Of a stretch of DNA of 46,853 nucleotides, positions 1 to 8,549 are shown one piece after another; within the stretch, counting starts at the first letter, position 1, and every line of letters begins with the position of its first letter. A program made the translations under genes and the position numbers. The notes below the pieces were generated by a model. The model saw nothing but the letters and a program-made list of their open reading frames with translations. It did no database searches and was not told the DNA's origin. The stretch is from Methylotenera_A sp031422335 (GTDB taxonomy: Bacteria; Pseudomonadota; Gammaproteobacteria; Burkholderiales; Methylophilaceae). The stretch covers positions 1-46,853 of the forward strand of contig JANOQW010000029.1 in assembly GCA_031422335.1 (NCBI GenBank), read 5' to 3'.

Positions 1-793
1 AAAATAGTGGAATTTCGTCTTGGTACAATTTAACGCGCGCCACATTTCCTGGCATCACGTGGTTCATAAATTGCACAGCTTGCTCATGCACATCTGGCGT
101 ATCAATTAAAATTTCACCAATATCGGCGCTAAAGTAATCGCGAATGGCGCGAATGACCAAGCTGCCTTCTTGGTAGATTAAAAAAGCGCCCGATTGAATA
201 TGCGAGGCTTCTTCAACCGCTGTCCACAGTTGTGTTAAGTAGTTTAAATCCCATTGCAATTCTTCTGCATTGCGGCCAATACCCGCGGTGCGCGCAATAA
301 TACTCATGCCTTTTGGTACTTCTAATTGCGCCAACACATCGCGCAATTCGTTGCGGTCTTCGCCCTCAATACGGCGTGACACACCACCGCCTCGTGGGTT
401 ATTTGGCATTAAGACCAAATAGCGGCCAGCCAATGAGATGTATGTAGTGAGCGCTGCGCCTTTGTTACCGCGCTCGTCTTTATCTACTTGTACAATTAAC
501 TCTTGGCCTTCTTTAATTACGTCTTGAATACGTGCTTTGCCAGCATCGACTTTGTCTGAGAAGTAGCTGCGTGAAATTTCTTTAAACGGTAAAAAACCGT
601 GACGCTCTTGGCCGTAATCGACAAAAGCCGCTTCTAGGGAGGGTTCTACGCGGGTGATGACACCTTTGTAAATATTACTTTTGCGCTGCTCTTTGCCAGC
701 GTGTTCAATATCTAAATCGACCAGTTTTTGGCCATCGACAATCGCAACGCGTAATTCTTCTGATTGCGTTGCATTAAATAACATGCGTTTCAT
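1..793 (-). CDS. rne: Ribonuclease E, N-terminal part (cut by window edge)
   Basis: RNase E is the membrane-associated endoribonuclease that starts mRNA decay and processes rRNA and tRNA precursors. I translated the minus strand from an ATG at 793. It begins MKRMLFNATQSEELRVAIVD, which matches the family N-terminus almost residue for residue. An S1 RNA-binding domain follows (about residues 35-120, including FVDYGQERHGFLPFKEI), then RNase-H-like sequence with RTAGIGRNAEEL. Only about 264 codons are present. The catalytic DNase-I-like domain, the zinc-link cysteines and the degradosome tail lie outside the window. A GGGAGT Shine-Dalgarno sits 6-11 nt before the start. The neighbour rluC is divergent, the usual proteobacterial arrangement. 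Identity is near certain; RNase G is less likely because its N-terminus differs. Confidence 0.95.
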   Translation of the reverse strand, partial: MKRMLFNATQSEELRVAIVDGQKLVDLDIEHAGKEQRKSNIYKGVITRVEPSLEAAFVDYGQERHGFLPFKEISRSYFSDKVDAGKARIQDVIKEGQELIVQVDKDERGNKGAALTTYISLAGRYLVLMPNNPRGGGVSRRIEGEDRNELRDVLAQLEVPKGMSIIARTAGIGRNAEELQWDLNYLTQLWTAVEEASHIQSGAFLIYQEGSLVIRAIRDYFSADIGEILIDTPDVHEQAVQFMNHVMPGNVARVKLYQDEIPLF

Positions 794-1320
794 GGTGTAC
801 TCCCACGCTTAGGCGGGCAGATGATTTTGACTAAAAACAGATTTAAGTTGCGGACCAAAGGCCTGAAGGGAGGCAATTAAATTGGCGTTTACACGCACAG
901 TTTTGCCAGAAACATTAAAACACACGCTATGCCACATGTGCATATATTAGCGCGGAATTTGTAGCAGTAAAATCGACGCAAGGCGCGTGTTTAAAGGCCT
1001 GTATTGCATGACGCATGTTATAAAGCGTGATGCAGCTTGATTATATTTGTTTGCTACAGCTATCAACTTATACCAACGTGTGGCATAAATCCGTTAAAAT
1101 TCTGTCTTCAGTACTTTAGTCGCGCCTAATATTAAATTAGTTATGGTTTATTTTATCTGCGGCGACTACAGCGTCATTATCTTAAAGATCGCTTATTAAC
1201 TTGGCAAGCGACTTAGCCAAAAATTGTGTGCTTGAAAAGCCTAAAAGGCATATAAATTCAACACATTGCTAGTATAGGCGTTATCGACATTTTAAGCAAA
1301 ACACTTTAAATAGAATACAG
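794..1320. promoter_or_regulatory. Divergent leader/promoter region between rne and rluC
   Basis: This 527-bp non-coding stretch separates the divergent rne and rluC genes and has no credible open frame. It must hold both promoters and probably a long 5' leader for rne. In E. coli the rne leader is long and structured and mediates autoregulation by RNase E; that this leader does the same is inference. An imperfect inverted repeat lies at 1006-1033 (GCATGACGC, 10-nt loop, GCGTGATGC, one mismatch). No promoter hexamer pair with good spacing was convincing. Confidence 0.5.
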
Positions 1321-2331
1321 ATGCAAATAGAACAAAATACCCTCGTAAGCGCCCATGCGGCAGCTAGCTTAACCATAGATGAGGCCAGTGATGGCCAGCG
1401 CATCGATAATTTTTTAGCTAAAACGCTCAAAGGCGTGCCCAAAAGCCACATTTACCGCATTTTGCGTAGTGGGGAGGTGCGCGTAAATAAAGGCCGTATT
1501 GATGCCTCGTATAAGTTGATGCTGAATGACGTGGTGCGCGTGCCGCCAATTCGTGTGGCGACTAGTGAGAAAGAAGTCACCAATGTAGCGGCAACCTCCA
1601 TTTTAGAAAGCACTATCATTTTTGAAGATGATGCGATGTTGGTAATTGATAAACCCGCTGGCTTTGCCGTGCATGGTGGCAGCGGCGTGAGTCGTGGCGT
1701 GATAGAGCAATTGAGAGCTGAGCGCCCCAAAGCCAAGTTTTTAGAGCTGGTACATCGGTTAGACCGCGAAACTTCTGGCGTGCTGATGCTGGCAAAAAAA
1801 CGCACAGCCTTAGTAGCGCTACATGAAATGATACGCAACAATCAAACCGATAAGCGTTATTTAATGCTGGTTGTGGGCGAGTGGACGGAGAAAAAAAGGC
1901 GCGTTCAGCTAGATTTGCAAAAGTATGTGCTGCCAAATGGTGAGCGGCGCGTGAATGTGGTCACCGACAAAAGTAAAGATAAATATAACCAAGCGCAGCA
2001 CTCGGAAACTATTTTTTACCTTAAACAAAGCTTTGTGGGCTACAGTTTGTTAGAGGCGCAATTGGTGACAGGTCGCACGCATCAGCTTAGAGTTCAATTG
2101 GCGCATTTGGGCTACCCAATTTTGGGCGACGATAAATATGGCGATTTTGCGCTGAATAAAACTTTAGCGAAGCAGGGCTTAAAACGCATGTTTTTACATT
2201 CTGCTGAAACAAAATTGCAGCATCCTTTGTCTGTTGATAATAACAAAGAGAAGTTGCATTTATTAGCGCCACTGCCAGCCGAACTAACAAAATTTATGAG
2301 TAAACTTCAAGAAAAGCAGGAACAAAAGTAA
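1321..2331 (+). CDS. rluC: 23S rRNA pseudouridine synthase RluC
   Basis: RluC converts three uridines of 23S rRNA (955, 2504 and 2580 in E. coli numbering) to pseudouridine. The 336-residue product has an S4 RNA-binding domain at about residues 26-80 (GQRIDNFLAKTLKGVPKSHI) and then an RluA-type catalytic domain. The signature HRLDRETSG at 145-153 places the catalytic Asp at 148, and GRTHQLRVQLAHLGYPILGD is the usual C-terminal motif. Its position divergent from rne is typical of rluC rather than rluD. It opens a four-gene operon: the stop overlaps the next ATG by one base (TAATG). The upstream Shine-Dalgarno is weak, so a slightly later start cannot be excluded. Confidence 0.9.
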   Translation: MQIEQNTLVSAHAAASLTIDEASDGQRIDNFLAKTLKGVPKSHIYRILRSGEVRVNKGRIDASYKLMLNDVVRVPPIRVATSEKEVTNVAATSILESTIIFEDDAMLVIDKPAGFAVHGGSGVSRGVIEQLRAERPKAKFLELVHRLDRETSGVLMLAKKRTALVALHEMIRNNQTDKRYLMLVVGEWTEKKRRVQLDLQKYVLPNGERRVNVVTDKSKDKYNQAQHSETIFYLKQSFVGYSLLEAQLVTGRTHQLRVQLAHLGYPILGDDKYGDFALNKTLAKQGLKRMFLHSAETKLQHPLSVDNNKEKLHLLAPLPAELTKFMSKLQEKQEQK

Positions 2332-3038
2332 TGCAAAGCAACATAGAAAACAGCATTGAAAACAGCATTAAGCAAAGCACCATTTCTAGAAGATTCGATT
2401 TAATTGTGTGGGATTGGGATGGCACATTGGCTAACTCGACTGGCATGATTACCGAAGCGTTTGTCAGCGCTGCCGCGCAAGTTGGCTTGCCTAAAGTGCC
2501 TGCAGAGAATGTCACCAATATTATTGGCCTAGGGCTGAAAGAGTCTATTTATGCGGTGTATGGCGATATTGCACCGGAACTGGCGCAAAAACTGGCGCAG
2601 CAATACAGCGCCAATTATTATGCGGGCGAGCAAGAAATCCCTTTATTTGCAGGTGCAAAACAGACGATTATTGCGTTGCATCGAAGGGGTTATAAAGTGG
2701 CAGTGGCCACCGGCAAGGGCAGGCGTGGTTTGAATTTGGCACTGCAACATTGCGGGCTAACGCCGTATTTTCATGCCACACGTACCGTGGATGAATGCCA
2801 CTCCAAGCCGCATCCGCAAATGTTAGATGAGCTAATGGAAGAATTTGTAGTGACGCCCGAGCGTACGCTGATGATCGGTGACACTGGTTACGACATGCAA
2901 ATGGCAGCCAATGCTGACGTGCCTGCGGTGGCAGTCACATTTGGTGCGCATTCGCGCGAAAAATTATTAAGCTATAATTGCATACAAATGTTTAATCAAT
3001 TTGACGATTTAAGTACTTGGTTACTGACGAATGCCTAA
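2331..3038 (+). CDS. HAD-family hydrolase, phosphoglycolate-phosphatase-like
   Basis: A 235-residue HAD superfamily phosphatase of the Gph/PgmB type with an alpha-helical cap. Motif I is DWDGT at 28-32 (nucleophile Asp28 and acid/base Asp30), motif II is VATGKG near 125-130, motif III is the Lys of SKPHP at 159, and motif IV is GDTGYDM with Asp184 and Asp188. The substrate is uncertain: phosphoglycolate phosphatase is the family default, but the same genes beside rluC are annotated in many proteobacteria only as HAD hydrolases. The first 20 residues are a repetitive Asn/Ser/Ile-rich extension, so the true start might be later; the one-base overlap with rluC supports the start given. It overlaps the Rieske gene by 8 bases. 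Confidence 0.85.
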   Translation: MQSNIENSIENSIKQSTISRRFDLIVWDWDGTLANSTGMITEAFVSAAAQVGLPKVPAENVTNIIGLGLKESIYAVYGDIAPELAQKLAQQYSANYYAGEQEIPLFAGAKQTIIALHRRGYKVAVATGKGRRGLNLALQHCGLTPYFHATRTVDECHSKPHPQMLDELMEEFVVTPERTLMIGDTGYDMQMAANADVPAVAVTFGAHSREKLLSYNCIQMFNQFDDLSTWLLTNA

Positions 3039-3387
3039 TAACACGATTATCCTAGATAGCCATCAGCTAAAAGAAAAATCACACGGTTTACGTTTTGCCT
3101 TGCCGCAATTAGGGCAATTTGCAACGGGGTTTGTGGTGCGCTTTCACGGCAAGGCGCATGCCTACGTAAACCAGTGCGCGCATGTACCAGTGGAACTAGA
3201 TTGGGAGCAGGGCAATTTTTTCACGGTAGCGAAAGATTATTTAATTTGCGCCACCCACGGCGCGCATTATGCGCCAGATACTGGCCACTGCGTCATGGGT
3301 CCTTGTAAAGGAAAAAGCTTGCAGGCATTACCAGTGACAGAGCAGAATCAACAAATCACCATACATTTAGATAAACTTCACAAATAA
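3031..3387 (+). CDS. Rieske [2Fe-2S] domain protein
   Basis: A small stand-alone Rieske ferredoxin-like protein of 118 residues. The cluster ligands are visible as C49-x-H51 and C73-x-x-H76 (QCAHVP and CATHGAHY), followed by the GPCKGKSL loop. It has no membrane segment or signal peptide, so it is probably a soluble cytoplasmic electron carrier or a domain working with another enzyme. It sits between the HAD phosphatase, which it overlaps, and sppA, and is surely cotranscribed. The rluC-HAD-Rieske-sppA order recurs in betaproteobacteria as I remember it. Its redox partner is not known. Confidence 0.85.
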   Translation: MPNNTIILDSHQLKEKSHGLRFALPQLGQFATGFVVRFHGKAHAYVNQCAHVPVELDWEQGNFFTVAKDYLICATHGAHYAPDTGHCVMGPCKGKSLQALPVTEQNQQITIHLDKLHK

Positions 3388-3409
3388 ACTATCAATTAGG
3401 AATACCAAA

Positions 3410-4366
3410 ATGGCAGAGCAAGACAACTTACCAAACAATAACCAATGGCAACAACAAACCATTGAAAAGCTGGCACTTTCTGGCCTTAAAGAGCAACAAA
3501 CTGCGAGGCGTTGGAGTACGTTTTTTAAATTCCTTACGTTTGCTTATTTATTTTTCATTTTAATCATGGCTTTAGGTTGGCTGGGCGGTAAAGGCGCTAC
3601 CGGCCCGCACACCGCGTTAATTGAGATTGCTGGCGTGATAGAGCCGGGCGGTGAGGTGAATGCAGATTCTGTGATTTCGAGCCTGCATGAAGCCTACGAA
3701 AACGCTAATACCAAAGGCATTATTTTGCGCTTTAACACGCCAGGCGGTAGCCCAGTGCAATCGGGTATTATTAACGACGAGATTGTGCGCCAGAAAAAGC
3801 TGCACCCAAAAATCCCCTTATATGGCGTGGTTGAAGATATTTGCGCATCGGGCGGCTATTACATTGCCGCAGCCACTGATAAAATTTATGTGGATAAAGG
3901 CAGTATTGTTGGCTCCATCGGTGTGTTGATGGATGGCTACGGGTTTACCGAAGTGATGAAAAAAGTCGGTGTAGAGCGTCGTTTACTTACTGCCGGCGAA
4001 AACAAAGCCATGCTAGACCCATTTTCTGACGTCAATCCAAAACACCAAGCGCTTGCACAAACGATGTTAAATGAAATTCACGAACAATTTAAAACTGTGG
4101 TGCGCAATGGCCGTGGCGCACGCTTGAAAGAAACGCCAGAAACCTTTAGCGGCTTATTTTGGAGCGGCGAGCAAAGTATTAAGCTCGGTCTTGCCGATGC
4201 GCTGGGTAGTGCAGACTATGTGGCGCGCGAGGTGATAAAGCACGAAGAAATTGTAGATTATACGTATCAAGAAACCATTACTGATCGCTTTGCTAAACGC
4301 TTAGGCGCTAGCATGGCCAAGGCGATTGGCATTGATGCAGCTATGAGAAACTTACAATTAAGATAA
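3410..4366 (+). CDS. sppA: S49 signal-peptide peptidase family protein (SppA-like)
   Basis: A membrane-anchored serine protease of family S49, which degrades cleaved signal peptides in the cytoplasmic membrane. One membrane segment lies at about residues 40-60 after a charged N-terminus. The catalytic domain has the S49 hallmarks: LRFNTPGGSPVQSG, the nucleophile Ser147 in DICASGGYYIAAATDKI, and the general-base Lys199 in GENKAMLDPF. At 318 residues it is the short, single-domain type, not the 618-residue E. coli SppA with its duplicated fold. An AGGA Shine-Dalgarno lies 8 nt before the ATG. It is the last gene of the rluC operon and is followed by a strong hairpin. Confidence 0.9.
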   Translation: MAEQDNLPNNNQWQQQTIEKLALSGLKEQQTARRWSTFFKFLTFAYLFFILIMALGWLGGKGATGPHTALIEIAGVIEPGGEVNADSVISSLHEAYENANTKGIILRFNTPGGSPVQSGIINDEIVRQKKLHPKIPLYGVVEDICASGGYYIAAATDKIYVDKGSIVGSIGVLMDGYGFTEVMKKVGVERRLLTAGENKAMLDPFSDVNPKHQALAQTMLNEIHEQFKTVVRNGRGARLKETPETFSGLFWSGEQSIKLGLADALGSADYVAREVIKHEEIVDYTYQETITDRFAKRLGASMAKAIGIDAAMRNLQLR

Positions 4367-4386
4367 CTAGAAGCAGCGAAATACTA

Positions 4387-4432
4387 ATGCCCTGCAGCCC
4401 AACATCCATGCGGCCTGCAGGGCATGTTTTTT
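4387..4432. terminator. Palindromic terminator, copy 1 of the dispersed repeat
   Basis: Between the convergent sppA and pgi genes an 11-bp perfect stem (ATGCCCTGCAG at 4387-4397 pairing with CTGCAGGGCAT at 4415-4425) encloses a 17-nt loop containing CAACATCCATGCGG, followed by a run of six T at 4427-4432. In the rightward direction it is a textbook rho-independent terminator; leftward it has A-rich flanks on the other side and may work both ways. The loop sequence is shared with seven other places in the window, which an ordinary terminator would not explain. Confidence 0.85.
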
Positions 4433-4438
4433 AAAGTA

Positions 4439-6091
4439 TTATTTCAGCATTTTAGTGTGATTAATTAGGCCATTAGTTGAGCTGTCGTAGTTGCTTACTA
4501 CTTCTTCACTGGTGAGTTGTGGCAAAATTTGTTGCGCAATTTGTTTGCCGTATTCCACGCCCCATTGGTCGTAGCTGTTAATATCCCACATAATGCCTTG
4601 CACAAATATTTTGTGCTCATAAAGCGCAATTAATTTGCCCAACGTATTTGGTGTGAGTTTATCGAATAAAATTGATGTAGTCGGGCGGTTACCTTCAAAC
4701 ACTTTATGCGGCAACAAGTTTTCTAACGCGTCGCCGCTCAAGCCTTGCTTTTCAAGCTCCGCACGCGCTTCGTCTTTAGTTTTACCCAACATTAACGATT
4801 GCGTTTGCGCCAAAAAGTTAGCCAGTAAAATTTTGTGGTGCGCATAACCATGCTTGCCAATGGCGTAATGGCTATGCACAGGCATTAAAAAGTCGGCAGG
4901 CACAATTTGTGTGCCCTGGTGAATAAGCTGGTAAAACGCGTGTTGGCCATTGGTGCCAGCCTCGCCCCAAATCACTGGGCCGGTTTTGTACTTAACACGG
5001 CTACCATCGCGACAAATAAATTTGCCATTGCTTTCCATATCCGCTTGTTGCAAATAGGCTGGGAAGCGCGCCATACCTTGATCGTAGGGCAATATTGCAT
5101 GCGTATCGACATGAAAAAAGTTGTTATACCAAATGCCGATTAAAGCCAAAATCACCGGCATGTTTTGTTCAAGTGGTGCGGTTTTAAAATGGACGTCCAT
5201 TTCATGTGCGCCACTTAATAAACCTTCAAAATTATCCATGCCTACATACAAGGCAATCGATAAGCCGATGGCAGACCAGAGTGAATAACGGCCACCGACC
5301 CAATCCCAAAACGCAAACATATTGGCGGTATCAATGCCAAAATCAGCCACTGCTTTAGCGTTGGTAGAGAGCGCGACAAAGTGCTTGGCAACATGTGCGT
5401 TATCTTTAGCGCTTTCTAAAAACCAAGTACGCGCGCTTAGTGCATTGGTCATGGTTTCTTGCGTGGTAAAGGTTTTGCTGGCCACAATAAATAGCGTGGT
5501 TTCGGCTTTACAATTTTCCAGCGCACGCATTAAATGTGCACCATCAATATTACTAACAAAATGAATGTTCAAATTGGCCTGCGCATAAGGTTTAAGCGCG
5601 TCGCATACCATGACTGGGCCTAAATCAGAGCCGCCAATGCCAATATTGACAATATCGGTAATACGTTTACCAGTAAAGCCTAGCCAGCTGCCATTCCTTA
5701 CTTTTTCTGAAAACGCACGCATTTGCGCTAATACTGCATTCACGTCTGGCATCACATCTTTGCCATCCACCAGTACTGGCGTATTGCTGCGATTGCGTAG
5801 GGCGGTGTGCAATACAGCGCGGTTTTCGGTGATATTAATTTTTTCACCAGCAAACATGTTATCGCGCCATTGCTCAATATTGGCTTCGCGCGCCATTTGC
5901 AGCAGCAAAGGCAGTGTTTCGTCGGTGATGCGATGTTTGGAGTAATCAAACAGAATGTCAGCAAACTTGATGCTAAATTTATCGAAGCGTTTTGGGTCGG
6001 CTGCAAATAAATCGCGCATGTGCAAGGGCAGCACTTTTTTTTGGTGTACACACAGTTGTTGCCAAGAGGGGAATTGAGTCAATGTTGTCAT
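4439..6091 (-). CDS. pgi: Glucose-6-phosphate isomerase
   Basis: Interconverts glucose 6-phosphate and fructose 6-phosphate in the cytoplasm. The 550-residue length equals the usual bacterial enzyme. The signatures GIGGSDLGPVMV, GGRYSLWSAIGLS, ESNGK and QGIMWDINSYDQWGVEYGK are all present, including the conserved Glu and His region near ANGQHAFYQLIHQGT. It lies downstream of glgB on the same strand with a 75-bp AT-rich gap, so it belongs to a glycogen-linked gene group and links glycogen-derived glucose phosphate to fructose 6-phosphate, the entry and exit point of the ribulose monophosphate cycle if the host is a methylotroph. Confidence 0.97.
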   Translation of the reverse strand: MTTLTQFPSWQQLCVHQKKVLPLHMRDLFAADPKRFDKFSIKFADILFDYSKHRITDETLPLLLQMAREANIEQWRDNMFAGEKINITENRAVLHTALRNRSNTPVLVDGKDVMPDVNAVLAQMRAFSEKVRNGSWLGFTGKRITDIVNIGIGGSDLGPVMVCDALKPYAQANLNIHFVSNIDGAHLMRALENCKAETTLFIVASKTFTTQETMTNALSARTWFLESAKDNAHVAKHFVALSTNAKAVADFGIDTANMFAFWDWVGGRYSLWSAIGLSIALYVGMDNFEGLLSGAHEMDVHFKTAPLEQNMPVILALIGIWYNNFFHVDTHAILPYDQGMARFPAYLQQADMESNGKFICRDGSRVKYKTGPVIWGEAGTNGQHAFYQLIHQGTQIVPADFLMPVHSHYAIGKHGYAHHKILLANFLAQTQSLMLGKTKDEARAELEKQGLSGDALENLLPHKVFEGNRPTTSILFDKLTPNTLGKLIALYEHKIFVQGIMWDINSYDQWGVEYGKQIAQQILPQLTSEEVVSNYDSSTNGLINHTKMLK

Positions 6092-6166
6092 TTGTTATAT
6101 AATTATTTTGTTATTTTAATATTTATCATTTTAAAACAATATCTTAAAACTTATATTTAAAGTAGT

Positions 6167-8392
6167 TTAAAGCTTAATAATAATGCCAGCCAATGGCGGC
6201 ACTGTCATCAGCAACGATTGGTTAAAGTTCATCCAAGCAATATTTTCACTTTGCAAACCCTCACCATTGCCTTGATTGCCACCACCATAATAAGCAGAGT
6301 CGCTATTAAAAATTTCGATATATTGGCCAGGCTGCGGCACGCCAATGCGATAATTATGGCGCAACACAGGCGTAAAATTCAACACTATTATAGCAAAAGA
6401 ATTGTCTAGCCCGCGCCTAACGTAGCTAACGATGGATTGATCTGAATCGTGGCAATCTATCCAACTAAAGCCTTGCACATCAAAATCTAGTGTGTGCAAG
6501 CAATTTAGTTGGCTGTAGAGATGATTTAGGTCGCGTGTGGCACGTTGTATGCCAGTATGCGCGTCATGCTCTAGCAAGTGCCAATCTAAACTACGATTGA
6601 CATTCCATTCTAAGCCTTGTGCAATCTCGTTGCCCATGAAATTCAGTTTTTTGCCAGGGCTGGTCATTTGCAGCGTCATCAGTAAGCGTAAATTAGCAAA
6701 TTTTTGCCAAGCATCACCCGGCATTTTGCCTATCATCGAGCCTTTGCCATGCACCACCTCATCGTGTGAAAATGGCAATACAAAATTTTCGCTGTAAGCA
6801 TACAGCTGACCAAAAGTGAGCTTGTCGTGATGATATTTGCGATGTACGGGGTTTTGCTCGATATAAGCCAAATTATCGTTCATCCAGCCCATGTTCCACT
6901 TCATGCTAAAGCCCAAGCCGCCCAAATGCACTGGTCGCGATACGGCAGGCCATGCGGTCGATTCCTCGGCGATTGTTAATGCGCCTGGAAAATCTTGATG
7001 TACAACTGAATTTAGTTGCTTTAAAAAATCGATCGCTTCTAAGTTCTCGCGGCCGCCGTATTTATTTGGTATCCACTCATCGGCTTTGCGCGAGTAATCC
7101 AAATACAACATCGAGGCCACTGCATCTACGCGTAAACCATCAATATGAAACTCGCTCATCCAAAAATAAGCGCTAGAGATTAAAAAGTTGCGTACCTCGT
7201 TGCGGCCATAGTTAAATATCAACGTGCCCCAATCTTGGTGCTCGCCAATACGCGGGTCTTCGTGTTCGTAGAGTGCCGTGCCATCGAAGCGCGCCAACGC
7301 CCAATCATCTTTAGGAAAATGCCCGGGTACCCAATCTAAAATGACGCCAATATTGGCTTGGTGGCAAGTATCGATTAAAAATTTTAAATCATCGGGTGAC
7401 CCAAATCGATTGGTGACGCCGAAATATCCCGTGGTTTGGTAGCCCCATGATTCATTCAGCGGGTGCTCAGTAATTGGCAGCAACTCAATGTGCGTATAGC
7501 CCATATCGACCAAATAAGGCACCAACTCTGCAGCTAGGTCGCGATAACTTAATACATGATTACCATTTTTACGCCGCCAGCTGCCTACATGCAGCTCGTA
7601 ACAATTAAATGGCGCATGCAACCAATCATTGCTGGCGCGCGCTTTTAACCATGCTGCATCTTGCCATTGGTGTTGGCTAGGCGCAGAAATTTTGGCTGCG
7701 GTGCCAGGGCGCAATTCAAACTCGCGCGCAAACGGGTCAGTTTTGGTGAGAATAGCGTGGCTGTGGCGATTGCGAATTTCAAATTTGTATAAAGTAGCTG
7801 CGTCTAAATGCGGAATAAACAGCTCCCATACGCCAGTACTGCCACGCACGCGCATTGGGTTTACTCTGCCATCCCATTGATTAAAGTTGCCTACCACGCT
7901 GACACGCTCGGCATTGGGCGCCCATACCGCAAAGCGTGTGCCAGCGATGCCTTGATGCGTGACTAAATGCGCCCCAAACGTGATGTAGGCTTGGTTTAAG
8001 TTGCCTTCGCCAAATAGATGCAATTCATCGTTGCTTAAAATAGGCGTAAAGCTGTAGGTGTCTGCTACTTCTTGCGTTTGACCATGGCTGATAATCTTTA
8101 TAAAACTAGGCGCGTTGGCTACTTTTGCGGTTAGCTTACCGCGCCATTCATACAAGCCTGCAGCATCTACTTTTTCACACTCAGCCCATTTTGCGCCAAC
8201 TTTTAGACTCACGTTTTCTGCGTATGGCAAAAAAGCACGGAATACATATTGGCCAGCATCTTGATGCAAGCCTAAAAAGGCAAATGCATCGTGATGCTTG
8301 GCGTCCAAAATTAAGCGCAAGTCGTTTTTTAGCACATTTTGCGCTGTTTTAACTTGGTCTTTTTCGATGTTTTTTTTAGATGTTGTGGCCAC
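6167..8392 (-). CDS. glgB: 1,4-alpha-glucan branching enzyme
   Basis: Makes the alpha-1,6 branches of glycogen by cutting and transferring alpha-1,4 chains (GH13). The 741-residue protein has an N-terminal CBM48-like region with an extra N-domain, then the catalytic barrel. The nucleophile Asp is in DGLRVDAVASMLYLDYSR, the acid/base Glu in AEESTAW, and the third site in LPFSHDEVVHGKGS. The start is a GTG at 8392 with no clear Shine-Dalgarno; the next candidates would cut into a low-complexity Lys-rich tail, so the start could be slightly later without loss of function. It is divergent from glgC across 157 bp, which probably holds both promoters, and is followed by pgi. Confidence 0.96.
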   Translation of the reverse strand: MATTSKKNIEKDQVKTAQNVLKNDLRLILDAKHHDAFAFLGLHQDAGQYVFRAFLPYAENVSLKVGAKWAECEKVDAAGLYEWRGKLTAKVANAPSFIKIISHGQTQEVADTYSFTPILSNDELHLFGEGNLNQAYITFGAHLVTHQGIAGTRFAVWAPNAERVSVVGNFNQWDGRVNPMRVRGSTGVWELFIPHLDAATLYKFEIRNRHSHAILTKTDPFAREFELRPGTAAKISAPSQHQWQDAAWLKARASNDWLHAPFNCYELHVGSWRRKNGNHVLSYRDLAAELVPYLVDMGYTHIELLPITEHPLNESWGYQTTGYFGVTNRFGSPDDLKFLIDTCHQANIGVILDWVPGHFPKDDWALARFDGTALYEHEDPRIGEHQDWGTLIFNYGRNEVRNFLISSAYFWMSEFHIDGLRVDAVASMLYLDYSRKADEWIPNKYGGRENLEAIDFLKQLNSVVHQDFPGALTIAEESTAWPAVSRPVHLGGLGFSMKWNMGWMNDNLAYIEQNPVHRKYHHDKLTFGQLYAYSENFVLPFSHDEVVHGKGSMIGKMPGDAWQKFANLRLLMTLQMTSPGKKLNFMGNEIAQGLEWNVNRSLDWHLLEHDAHTGIQRATRDLNHLYSQLNCLHTLDFDVQGFSWIDCHDSDQSIVSYVRRGLDNSFAIIVLNFTPVLRHNYRIGVPQPGQYIEIFNSDSAYYGGGNQGNGEGLQSENIAWMNFNQSLLMTVPPLAGIIIKL

Positions 8393-8549
8393 AATTTAAT
8401 TTCAATAAATTTAGTATTATGGGATAGATTATAACGTGATAATCGGCATATAATATGTCTTATGTGAGCATTTATTGTTTTATTAATGGCTTGCATGGGT
8501 CATTTAAAGTCATATAAATGCTTAATAATAAAATTAAGGAGAGCAATCT

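Noticed and set aside
2331..2390. Short direct repeats AACAGCATTGAA/AACAGCATTAAG at the start of the HAD gene
   Set aside because: A three-unit low-complexity run coding an Asn/Ser-rich tail; likely slippage with no evident function.
8428..8454. Two TATAAT-like boxes between glgB and glgC
   Set aside because: Neither has a recognisable -35 box at 16-18 bp; the region is simply AT-rich.
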